DNA of 13,751 bases from Faecalicoccus sp. Lineage in GTDB: Bacteria; Bacillota_I; Bacilli_A; Erysipelotrichales; Erysipelotrichaceae. Shown here one piece after another: positions 8,545 through 13,751 of this stretch (the stretch's first letter is position 1; each line of letters begins with the position of its first letter). The notes beneath the pieces were generated by a model. It was not told the DNA's origin and ran no database searches. It saw nothing but the letters and a program-made list of their open reading frames with translations. The translations under genes and the position numbers were made by a program. The stretch lies in contig JAGAWH010000053.1 of the NCBI GenBank assembly GCA_017941505.1, positions 1-13,751 on the forward strand, read 5' to 3'.

Positions 8545-9534
8545 TCAATCTTCTGCCCTTACCTTCTGTCTTGCTGCAAAATATACATCCATTACTCTTG
8601 CTCTTAGACGCTTGATCTGCTTATAGTAAGGCGTTTTATTCTGGGCAATTAACTTCGTGATATTTCCTTTTGACAAATATTCTATGTGATTTTGATAAAA
8701 ATCAATCTTGTCTTCATAATCCGGCTGGAATTTTTTTAAGTCCGGATCCACGGATTCGAGTATTTTCAATACATGAATAATGTTTTCGGCAAATAAAGTT
8801 CGTATATGAAGACGGTTGGTCTTCACTAAATGTTCGATGCCGCTGAATGTTTCCGGCGGTGTAATGCCGATGGTATTATCCCCATGAATTCGATAATGAA
8901 ACAGAACCCGGTTGATATAATACATACCATCTCGAGATGCAGCCAGTAAATTAATCAGCCAGTCATGAAACAACTCTTCCGTAAAACATTTTTGAAAAAG
9001 TTCAGACATCTCTTTGGTGATGACTAAAGCACATCCCTGAAAGGAATTTTGAATCGTCAACTCTTCAAATGTTATCTTTGTAAGAACGTTTTCGGGTACC
9101 TCACGGCGTAAGAAGTTATTATTGGAAAAGCCCTTTAATACTTCAACCTTCTGCGTTTCATCATTTCCATTGATCACATCAAAGGAAGAAGCCAAAGCCA
9201 TAATATCCGGACGATTTTCCATAATTGACATCATAACTTCCACTTTTTCATCGACCCAGAGATCATCCTGATCACATAAAAAGATGTAGTCACCATGACA
9301 TAATGAGCAGGCTTTCTTAAAATTTCTTTTATATCCCAAATTTTCTTCGTTTTGGTAAAGAACAATCTCTTTATGTTCTTTTTGCAGCCCTTCTATCAAA
9401 GCAGCCGTCCCATCTGTTGAACAGTCATCGACGATGACGATTTCGTCTACCTTACGGGTTTGATGAAAAATAGATTCCAACTGTTTGGTGATATATTCTT
9501 TTCCGTTATAAGATGCCATCGCAACCGATATCAT
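8545..9534 (-). CDS. GT2 family glycosyltransferase (RgpB-like)
   Basis: This 329-residue cytoplasmic glycosyltransferase is the first gene of the long export operon. The GT-A fold begins at once with ISVAMASYNGKEYI. It has the nucleotide-binding VDDCSTDGT at 35-43, NLGYKRNF, and the metal-binding DQDD at 88-91 (FLCDQDDLW). A later HDWL motif and YRIHGDNT are typical of rhamnosyltransferases such as RgpB, although donor and acceptor cannot be fixed by reading. The C-terminus is basic (KQIKRLRARVMDVYFAARQKVRAED), which may help it sit on the membrane. GAGGG lies six bases before the ATG, and a good promoter (9567-9594) sits just upstream, after the terminator of the LCP gene. Confidence 0.92.
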   Translation of the reverse strand: MISVAMASYNGKEYITKQLESIFHQTRKVDEIVIVDDCSTDGTAALIEGLQKEHKEIVLYQNEENLGYKRNFKKACSLCHGDYIFLCDQDDLWVDEKVEVMMSIMENRPDIMALASSFDVINGNDETQKVEVLKGFSNNNFLRREVPENVLTKITFEELTIQNSFQGCALVITKEMSELFQKCFTEELFHDWLINLLAASRDGMYYINRVLFHYRIHGDNTIGITPPETFSGIEHLVKTNRLHIRTLFAENIIHVLKILESVDPDLKKFQPDYEDKIDFYQNHIEYLSKGNITKLIAQNKTPYYKQIKRLRARVMDVYFAARQKVRAED

Positions 9535-9566
9535 ACCTATCCCTCTTTTTCATTCTCATAACCTTC

Positions 9567-9594
9567 ATTATACATACTTTACTTCAAAATACAA
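9567..9594 (-). promoter_or_regulatory. Sigma-A-type promoter of the export operon
   Basis: On the minus strand, TTGTAT (9594-9589) and a perfect TATAAT (9572-9567) are separated by 16 bases. Transcription would start near 9560, about 25 bases before the GT2 start codon. The position directly after an intrinsic terminator (9611-9640) makes a new transcript start here likely. Confidence 0.7.
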
Positions 9595-9610
9595 AATTCA
9601 ACTCTTCCGT

Positions 9611-9640
9611 AAAAAAGAGAATTCAAAACGAATTCTCTTA
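9611..9640 (-). terminator. Intrinsic terminator after the LCP gene
   Basis: Perfect 10-bp arms (AAGAGAATTC and GAATTCTCTT, 9615-9624 and 9630-9639) flank a five-base loop. On the minus strand the stem is followed by six T. The first bases of the stem are the last bases of the LCP stop codon, so the hairpin begins inside the gene end. The stem is AT-rich but long, with a clear T tract. Confidence 0.85.
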
Positions 9641-11479
9641 ATACTCATCTTCTTCAACTGTATAATTCTCATCCGAGAAATAATAGCCGGAATCGGAATC
9701 TTCGGTCGATGTGTCCTCTGTACCGGTATAGGTACCAGGGTCTTCATAGACAGGCTCTTCACTTTGATCCCATGTGCCAACCGGCTCGGTGGTATCGTTG
9801 CTGCCAACCTCAGTCGAGGATTTACCATCCAGTACTGCCTGAATCTTCGCTTTTCCTTCCTGGATATAGGCATCATCAACCACGATAACCGAAGCCTCGG
9901 TACCAAGTGATGCACAATACAGAAGATCGGAATTTCCGGCCATCGCATATCCTTCAATAATCCACTCCGGATTAAAGCTTACCTGATAACGCAACAGGGC
10001 TTTAATTTCATCGGCAGACATATTGGTTTCAAATGCGCCGCCTAAGGCATCAACGAATTTACCGAAATTGAGTAACATCGAAGGTGAAATACATTTATCA
10101 ATCAAGGCACGTAACACCTGCTGCTGGTTACGTACACGCTGATTGTCTCCATCCAGATATGCTTCACGCTCACGTGAGTAAGCTAAAGCTCTTTCACCAT
10201 CCAAATGGTTCCATCCTTCTTTAACACCTTCTAAAGAGGCATCCGCTCCGAAGTGTTCCACTGCCATGCCCGGTGCGACCTCGATATCAATGCCGCCTAC
10301 CGAATCTACGATATTGACAAGACTGGAGAAGTTAACGCGAACATAATAGTTAATTGTGACACCCATCAATTCTTCAATGGTCTTATCGGTTGTCTCAATT
10401 CCATACAGTCCGCTGTGTGTAAGTTTATCATACTGGCCGTTTGGACAATAGCCATCATCCACTGCACACGCAATAGTTGTATAGGTATCACGCGGCATAC
10501 TGGTCATCAATACGGTATGGGTAGTCGGATTGATTGTCACCAGCATATTAACATCCGACCTTGCCGTCTCTTCTAATGCTCCATAGGAGTCATTACCACT
10601 AACCAAAATAGTAAATGGCTGGGTAATAACACTGCTGACCTTATCGGTATTTTCAAAGACATTTTCTTTTGGTGTATAGTAGATCGATTTATAAATGACA
10701 TTTGTCTGCTGGTTAAATCCGAAGTATGGATCTTCATATTCACTGTGAATGATACCTCTGAAGCTCTCATTCAAGAAAATCGCATCCAAATTGCCTGCAT
10801 ATAAATCATCCAACATGGTGACCAGATATTCATAATCCTGCTGGTCAACCGTTACACCCTGATTTTTTAAATCATCGATACAGTATTGGGTTGCCTCAGA
10901 ATCTAAACCATAAATGGTTCCGACCTTTTTGCCCTTAAGCTGCTGGATGTCGGTAATCGTAGAGCCCTGCATCGTGATAACCGATTCGGTATGCGTTACC
11001 TGGTCGGTCAAAGATGTGATCATATCAAACATATTGGCTGTACGATGTACATAATAACCCGCAAAGCCAAACACAATCGTAAATGCTGCCAGCACAAAGC
11101 CCGCAAAGAAACGGGTAATCTGCCGGCGGCTGGTAAAGTTATATAAGCGGAACAATAAAATTGTTAACGCCAATAGAATCAATACTACCGGTATTACATA
11201 ATACAACGGGAACACATTCAGATCTAAGATCTGTATGGTTAAAAAGATAATAGCGGCAAGAGCCGTTAATCCAAAGATTGTTCCCCATGGTCCTCTGCGA
11301 TTCTTTTTTCTTTTCGGCGGTACTGCCTTGGTCTGTGATTTTACCGCATTGGCATGCGTTCTTTGAGAAGGACGCTGCCCTCTTGTATTTTGATTCCTCT
11401 GTACATTTGAGGAAGCTTGTCTTCTTCGATTTTGCGTGCCGGAAGATTGTCTTGCACGTCTTACTTGATTATTTGCCAT
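9638..11479 (-). CDS. LytR-CpsA-Psr (LCP) family polymer-to-peptidoglycan ligase, CpsA-like with accessory domain
   Basis: LCP enzymes move a polymer from its undecaprenyl-diphosphate carrier to peptidoglycan outside the membrane. This 613-residue protein has a very basic, Arg/Gln-rich cytoplasmic tail (1-60) and three membrane segments (about 64-84, 91-111, 124-143), as in streptococcal CpsA. An extracytoplasmic accessory domain (about 161-255; LKGKKVGTIYGLDSE looks like a solute-binding-protein lobe) precedes the LCP catalytic domain (about 289-465). Family residues are present: MPRD (Arg330), YDKLTHSGLYG, RVNFSS (Arg381), YSRERE (Arg436, Arg438) and DNQRVRNQQ (Arg448, Arg450). Oddities are a CX6C pair in an insertion (Cys338, Cys345) and a strongly acidic, Thr/Ser/Asp/Glu/Tyr-rich tail after residue 555. 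The ribosome site is weak. The gene sits 36 bases after a GT2 gene and ends in a terminator. Confidence 0.95.
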   Translation of the reverse strand: MANNQVRRARQSSGTQNRRRQASSNVQRNQNTRGQRPSQRTHANAVKSQTKAVPPKRKKNRRGPWGTIFGLTALAAIIFLTIQILDLNVFPLYYVIPVVLILLALTILLFRLYNFTSRRQITRFFAGFVLAAFTIVFGFAGYYVHRTANMFDMITSLTDQVTHTESVITMQGSTITDIQQLKGKKVGTIYGLDSEATQYCIDDLKNQGVTVDQQDYEYLVTMLDDLYAGNLDAIFLNESFRGIIHSEYEDPYFGFNQQTNVIYKSIYYTPKENVFENTDKVSSVITQPFTILVSGNDSYGALEETARSDVNMLVTINPTTHTVLMTSMPRDTYTTIACAVDDGYCPNGQYDKLTHSGLYGIETTDKTIEELMGVTINYYVRVNFSSLVNIVDSVGGIDIEVAPGMAVEHFGADASLEGVKEGWNHLDGERALAYSREREAYLDGDNQRVRNQQQVLRALIDKCISPSMLLNFGKFVDALGGAFETNMSADEIKALLRYQVSFNPEWIIEGYAMAGNSDLLYCASLGTEASVIVVDDAYIQEGKAKIQAVLDGKSSTEVGSNDTTEPVGTWDQSEEPVYEDPGTYTGTEDTSTEDSDSGYYFSDENYTVEEDEY

Positions 11480-11484
11480 GAACG

Positions 11485-11514
11485 TATTTTCCCACTAATT
11501 AAAAGTCGTGTCAA
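11485..11514 (-). promoter_or_regulatory. Possible weak promoter just before the LCP gene
   Basis: A perfect -35 hexamer TTGACA lies directly after the GT2 stop codon on the minus strand. Seventeen bases later is GAAAAT, which matches only four of six -10 positions. A transcript from here would have almost no leader before the LCP start codon. Read-through from the GT2 gene is equally plausible, since no terminator separates the two. Confidence 0.3.
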
Positions 11515-11515
11515 T

Positions 11516-12307
11516 TTAATATTTCCAGAAAACCCGGATGTCCTTCTGGTATTGAACAAATTCCATCTTTAAACGCAGCATATAATAATGATATAAAATA
11601 CGCCGATTCAGATTACCGCGATAAAAAATATCTACATCCTTACGGTGAATCTGAAATCGTTTAATCGCTGCCTCCAGATTGTCATTCATCGTTGATAGAT
11701 TTTGATGTAAAGTTATATCCATAACCCGCATAGAAGCTTTTCTGGCATGCATTGACCGGATAAAATCATGATCTACAAAATCTAAAAACATATCTTCGTT
11801 GTAGCGATAATCTTTAAACAAAGCTAAGCGAATGGTCATACCGCTGTTGATACCGCAAAGTCTGTCTGAAGGAATATTCCAGGAATCTTTTTCTTCATGA
11901 CAGCGGCTGTTATGAATGGATGATGGCGATATGCGTTTGTCACCTGCATCGACGATTGGAAGATAAATATCCGCTGTTCCGGATTCTAAATAGGTATACA
12001 GTTTTTCAAAATAATCATCCGGAATTTCTGTATCATCATCAAAAATAATCACATACCCTTTCATTGAAGGATTGATCGATGCGATATAATCCAAAGCTTT
12101 ATTATAGGCTTTGGCAAGACCGATATTGCCTCCCATATTTAAATATATCTGTCCGTCTTTTTCGACAGTTTCTTTATTTCCAAAATCCTTTATGCTGTTG
12201 TCACAGACAACCAAATGCAAATCCGGATTCTTTTTTAATGCGTTATAGGATATCGATTCTGAAATCGGCTGATTATATACAACCAATATACTGTATAGAT
12301 GTTCCAC
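11516..12307 (-). CDS. GT2 family glycosyltransferase, GTG start
   Basis: This 263-residue cytoplasmic glycosyltransferase resembles RfbF/WbbL-type rhamnosyltransferases. From the GTG start it begins VEHLYSILVVYNQP, directly entering the GT-A fold. Then come VCDNS, GGNIGLAKAYN (59-69), the metal-binding FDDDTE (89-94) and a late FVDHDF. The frame extends 22 codons upstream to an ATG at 12373, but that start lies inside the capF terminator hairpin and upstream of the promoter at 12332-12342. The GTG has GAGGGG about five bases upstream, and GT2 enzymes normally begin close to the first beta strand, so the shorter form is preferred. The basic C-terminus (YQKDIRVFWKY) is membrane-friendly. It is probably co-transcribed with the LCP gene. 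Confidence 0.9.
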   Translation of the reverse strand: MEHLYSILVVYNQPISESISYNALKKNPDLHLVVCDNSIKDFGNKETVEKDGQIYLNMGGNIGLAKAYNKALDYIASINPSMKGYVIIFDDDTEIPDDYFEKLYTYLESGTADIYLPIVDAGDKRISPSSIHNSRCHEEKDSWNIPSDRLCGINSGMTIRLALFKDYRYNEDMFLDFVDHDFIRSMHARKASMRVMDITLHQNLSTMNDNLEAAIKRFQIHRKDVDIFYRGNLNRRILYHYYMLRLKMEFVQYQKDIRVFWKY

Positions 12308-12331
12308 GCTATCCCCTCTTTCATCCAAAAA

Positions 12332-12342
12332 AGTATACCATA
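12332..12342 (-). promoter_or_regulatory. Extended -10 promoter for the GT2-LCP unit
   Basis: The minus strand reads TATGGTATACT, an exact match to the TRTGN extension followed by a -10 with five of six consensus bases. No good -35 is visible, which extended -10 promoters tolerate. The start point would be near 12325, giving a leader of about 18 bases that includes the GAGGGG ribosome site. It sits just after the capF terminator. Confidence 0.65.
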
Positions 12343-12375
12343 AAAATGCCTCCGAATTATATTTCGAAAGCATTT
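12341..12375 (-). terminator. Intrinsic terminator after capF
   Basis: Thirteen-base arms at 12344-12356 and 12363-12375 pair around a six-base loop, and five T follow on the minus strand. Two of the pairs are G-U in the minus-strand RNA and would be A-C mismatches in plus-strand RNA, so the hairpin is built for minus-strand transcripts. It starts five bases past the capF stop codon. Confidence 0.78.
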
Positions 12376-12379
12376 GGAC

Positions 12380-13588
12380 TTATTCTTTTACAACCGGTTC
12401 AAAGAAAGTATCCGGATGTGCCGGGTCAAATATCTCATTGGCCCACATTAATGTGACCAAATTTTCCGTATCACTTAAGTTAATGATATTGTGGGTATAT
12501 CCCGGTAACATATGAACAGCCTGGATCTTTTCTCCACTGACCTCAAATTCAATCACTTCATCGGTTCCGATCTTTCTTTCCTGAATTAATCCATGACCCG
12601 ATACGACAATAAAGAATTCCCATTTCGTATTATGCCAGTGCTGGCCCTTGGTGATTCCCGGCTTGCTGATATTGACAGAGAACTGACCATGATCGATGGT
12701 CTTGAGAAGTTCGGTAAAACTTCCCCTATCATCTACATTCATCTTCAAATCAAAGGCCACCTTCTCCTTTGGAAGATAAGACAGATACATCGAATACAGT
12801 TTCTTTTCAAAGCTGTTTGGCGCAATAGATGGCATGATCAGTGTCTGCGGCTGTTCTTTAAACGAATTCAAGCATTCTACAATATAGCCCAGGGTCACCT
12901 TATGGGTTACCGGTACATAACAGTATTTGCCATCTTCTGTTTCAACTGGGTCTAATCCATCATATTCACATCGATGCGGATGTCCTTCTAAGGCATCATA
13001 CATCTCTTCAATCAGATCTTCTACAAACAATAATTCGAGTTCTACACTTGGATCATTGACCGTAATCGGAAGATCATTGGCAATGTTGTGACAGAAGGTG
13101 CCTACTGCTGAGTTGTAGTTAGGGCGGATCCACTTACCGGCAAGATTAGGAAAGCGGTATACATATACCTTGGCTCCGGTTTTCTGAGAGTACTCAAAAA
13201 ATAAATTCTCTCCATCCCGCTTGGAAAGACCATACTCGGATGTGCCAAAGCGTCCTGCCAGGCTTGCCTGGATGGAGCTTGACAACATGACAGGACATGT
13301 ATTTCCCTGTCTTTCCAATGTTTCTAATAATGTTGAGGCAAAGCCGAAATTTCCCTTTTTAAATTCAGCTGGGTCTTTCGGGCGGTTGACCCCTGCCAGA
13401 TTAAACACAAAATCCGCTTTTGAACAATACTCGTCCAACTGGTCTTTTGTATTGTTGATATCATATTCATAAATATCTTCAATGGTGATATCCGGTCTTG
13501 TGCGGTTCTTTCCATCACGGATATTCTTTAAATTTTCCACTAAGTTGCGGCCGACAAAGCCGGCTGCTCCGGTTACTAATATTTTCAT
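12380..13588 (-). CDS. capF: CapF-type bifunctional SDR reductase/cupin enzyme of UDP-FucNAc synthesis
   Basis: In the UDP-N-acetyl-L-fucosamine pathway (CapE, CapF, CapG) the CapF cupin domain epimerises the 4-keto intermediate and the SDR domain reduces it with NADPH. The 402-residue product has the dinucleotide loop GAAGFVG (7-13), LAGVNRP, SSSIQA, catalytic Tyr119 and Lys123 in YGLSK, and PNYNS. The C-terminal cupin holds LKMNVDDRGSFTELLKT, SVNISKPGITKG, metal-ligand candidates His317, His319, Glu324 and His366, and the ending MWANEIFDP. It aligns by memory with S. aureus CapF almost throughout. It is about 30 residues longer, partly from an insertion around 205-230 containing two Cys. 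GGGAG precedes the ATG. capE and capG are not in the window. A related product such as another deoxy-aminosugar is possible. Confidence 0.92.
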   Translation of the reverse strand: MKILVTGAAGFVGRNLVENLKNIRDGKNRTRPDITIEDIYEYDINNTKDQLDEYCSKADFVFNLAGVNRPKDPAEFKKGNFGFASTLLETLERQGNTCPVMLSSSIQASLAGRFGTSEYGLSKRDGENLFFEYSQKTGAKVYVYRFPNLAGKWIRPNYNSAVGTFCHNIANDLPITVNDPSVELELLFVEDLIEEMYDALEGHPHRCEYDGLDPVETEDGKYCYVPVTHKVTLGYIVECLNSFKEQPQTLIMPSIAPNSFEKKLYSMYLSYLPKEKVAFDLKMNVDDRGSFTELLKTIDHGQFSVNISKPGITKGQHWHNTKWEFFIVVSGHGLIQERKIGTDEVIEFEVSGEKIQAVHMLPGYTHNIINLSDTENLVTLMWANEIFDPAHPDTFFEPVVKE

Positions 13589-13675
13589 ACGTTCTCCCTA
13601 CATATCCTTGGGTAGTGTCAAAAACCTTGATTTTAGGTACAAATCCACTCCCTGTTTTTCCTATTTGTTTTATCT

Positions 13676-13693
13676 AAAACCTGTTCAGGTTTT
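13676..13693. repeat. Inverted repeat, possible operator
   Basis: Arms AAAACCTG and CAGGTTTT flank a two-base centre. An overlapping alternative repeat is GTTCA (13683-13687) with TGAAC (13695-13699). Neither is followed by a T run on either strand, so a protein-binding site is more likely than a terminator. It could act on capF, on the gene to the right, or on both. Confidence 0.4.
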
Positions 13694-13719
13694 ATGAACA
13701 AAAAAAAGATAAGAGATTC

Positions 13720-13751
13720 TGCTATACTTTAATTACCACAAAAAAGAAAGG
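13720..13751 (+). promoter_or_regulatory. Plus-strand extended -10 and ribosome site for a gene beyond the right edge
   Basis: TGCTATACT at 13720-13728 is a TGN-extended -10 with five of six consensus bases. AGAAAGG at 13745-13751, the last bases of the window, looks like a Shine-Dalgarno sequence just before a start codon that would lie outside. Together they suggest a gene divergent from capF, possibly a regulator or chain-length protein (inference). Confidence 0.45.

Larger units (their letters stand above)
13589..13751. promoter_or_regulatory. Intergenic regulatory region upstream of capF
   Basis: This 163-base stretch up to the window edge has no supported gene. It must carry the capF leader, but I find no convincing minus-strand -35/-10 pair; an isolated TTGACA lies near 13616 without a matching -10. 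It contains the inverted repeat at 13676-13693 and plus-strand expression signals at the right end, described separately. Confidence 0.5.

Noticed and set aside
9598..9957. 119-residue minus-strand frame overlapping the LCP gene end
   Set aside because: It lies in another frame of a clearly coding region, runs across the terminator, has low-complexity basic composition and has no recognisable domain.
10253..10576. 107-residue plus-strand frame within the LCP gene, and similar plus-strand frames across the window
   Set aside because: They lie opposite well-supported genes, show no domains and lack good ribosome sites; they are antisense shadows.
12308..12373. 22-codon N-terminal extension of the GT2 glycosyltransferase
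   Set aside because: The upstream ATG lies in the capF terminator stem and before the promoter; the GTG with GAGGGG fits the family start.
13676..13693. Inverted repeat as a terminator for either strand
   Set aside because: No T tract follows on either strand, and the two-base centre is too small for a stable loop without opening pairs.
1..13751. CRISPR arrays, tRNA or rRNA genes, insertion sequences
   Set aside because: No regularly spaced direct repeats, cloverleaf-like segments, transposase motifs or paired terminal repeats were seen by eye on either strand.

Overview
This 13.75-kb window is a cell-surface polysaccharide locus from a low-GC Gram-positive bacterium (Bacillota). All ten supported protein genes lie on the minus strand, so the locus reads from right to left. 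Strong Shine-Dalgarno sequences, near-consensus sigma-A-type promoters, a CpsA-type LytR-CpsA-Psr (LCP) protein and a CapF-type enzyme support this placement. Erysipelotrichia is a guess from general style and cannot be shown here.

Layout from right to left. (1) 13589-13751 is a regulatory region. It holds an inverted repeat and plus-strand promoter and ribosome-binding signals for a gene starting just beyond the right edge. (2) 12380-13588 is capF, a bifunctional reductase/cupin of UDP-N-acetyl-L-fucosamine synthesis, followed by its own intrinsic terminator. (3) 9638-12307 holds a GT2 glycosyltransferase, preceded by an extended -10 promoter, then a three-transmembrane LCP ligase and a second intrinsic terminator. 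(4) 812-9534 is a tight operon behind its own promoter. It encodes a GT2 glycosyltransferase, a polysaccharide ABC ATPase (Wzt/TagH/RgpD type), its permease (Wzm/TagG/RgpC type), a large protein with two GT2 domains, a MerR regulator fused to a methyltransferase, and a GT-C-like polytopic membrane protein. (5) 1-754 is the 5' part of rmlA (first step of dTDP-L-rhamnose synthesis), cut by the left edge.

Together these genes suggest a rhamnose-containing polymer, perhaps also with FucNAc. It would be built in the cytoplasm by GT2 enzymes, exported by the ABC transporter, possibly decorated outside by the GT-C-like protein, and joined to peptidoglycan by the LCP enzyme.

Two points deserve most attention. 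First, the short rmlA upstream region has the layout of a MerR-controlled promoter: a perfect 10-bp-arm dyad fills the space between a -35 and candidate -10 elements. A MerR-methyltransferase fusion is encoded two genes before rmlA. Second, a small 'GW' module seems to occur three times, twice at the N-terminus of the double GT2 protein and once at the C-terminus of the ABC ATPase. This suggests a shared glycan- or complex-binding element.
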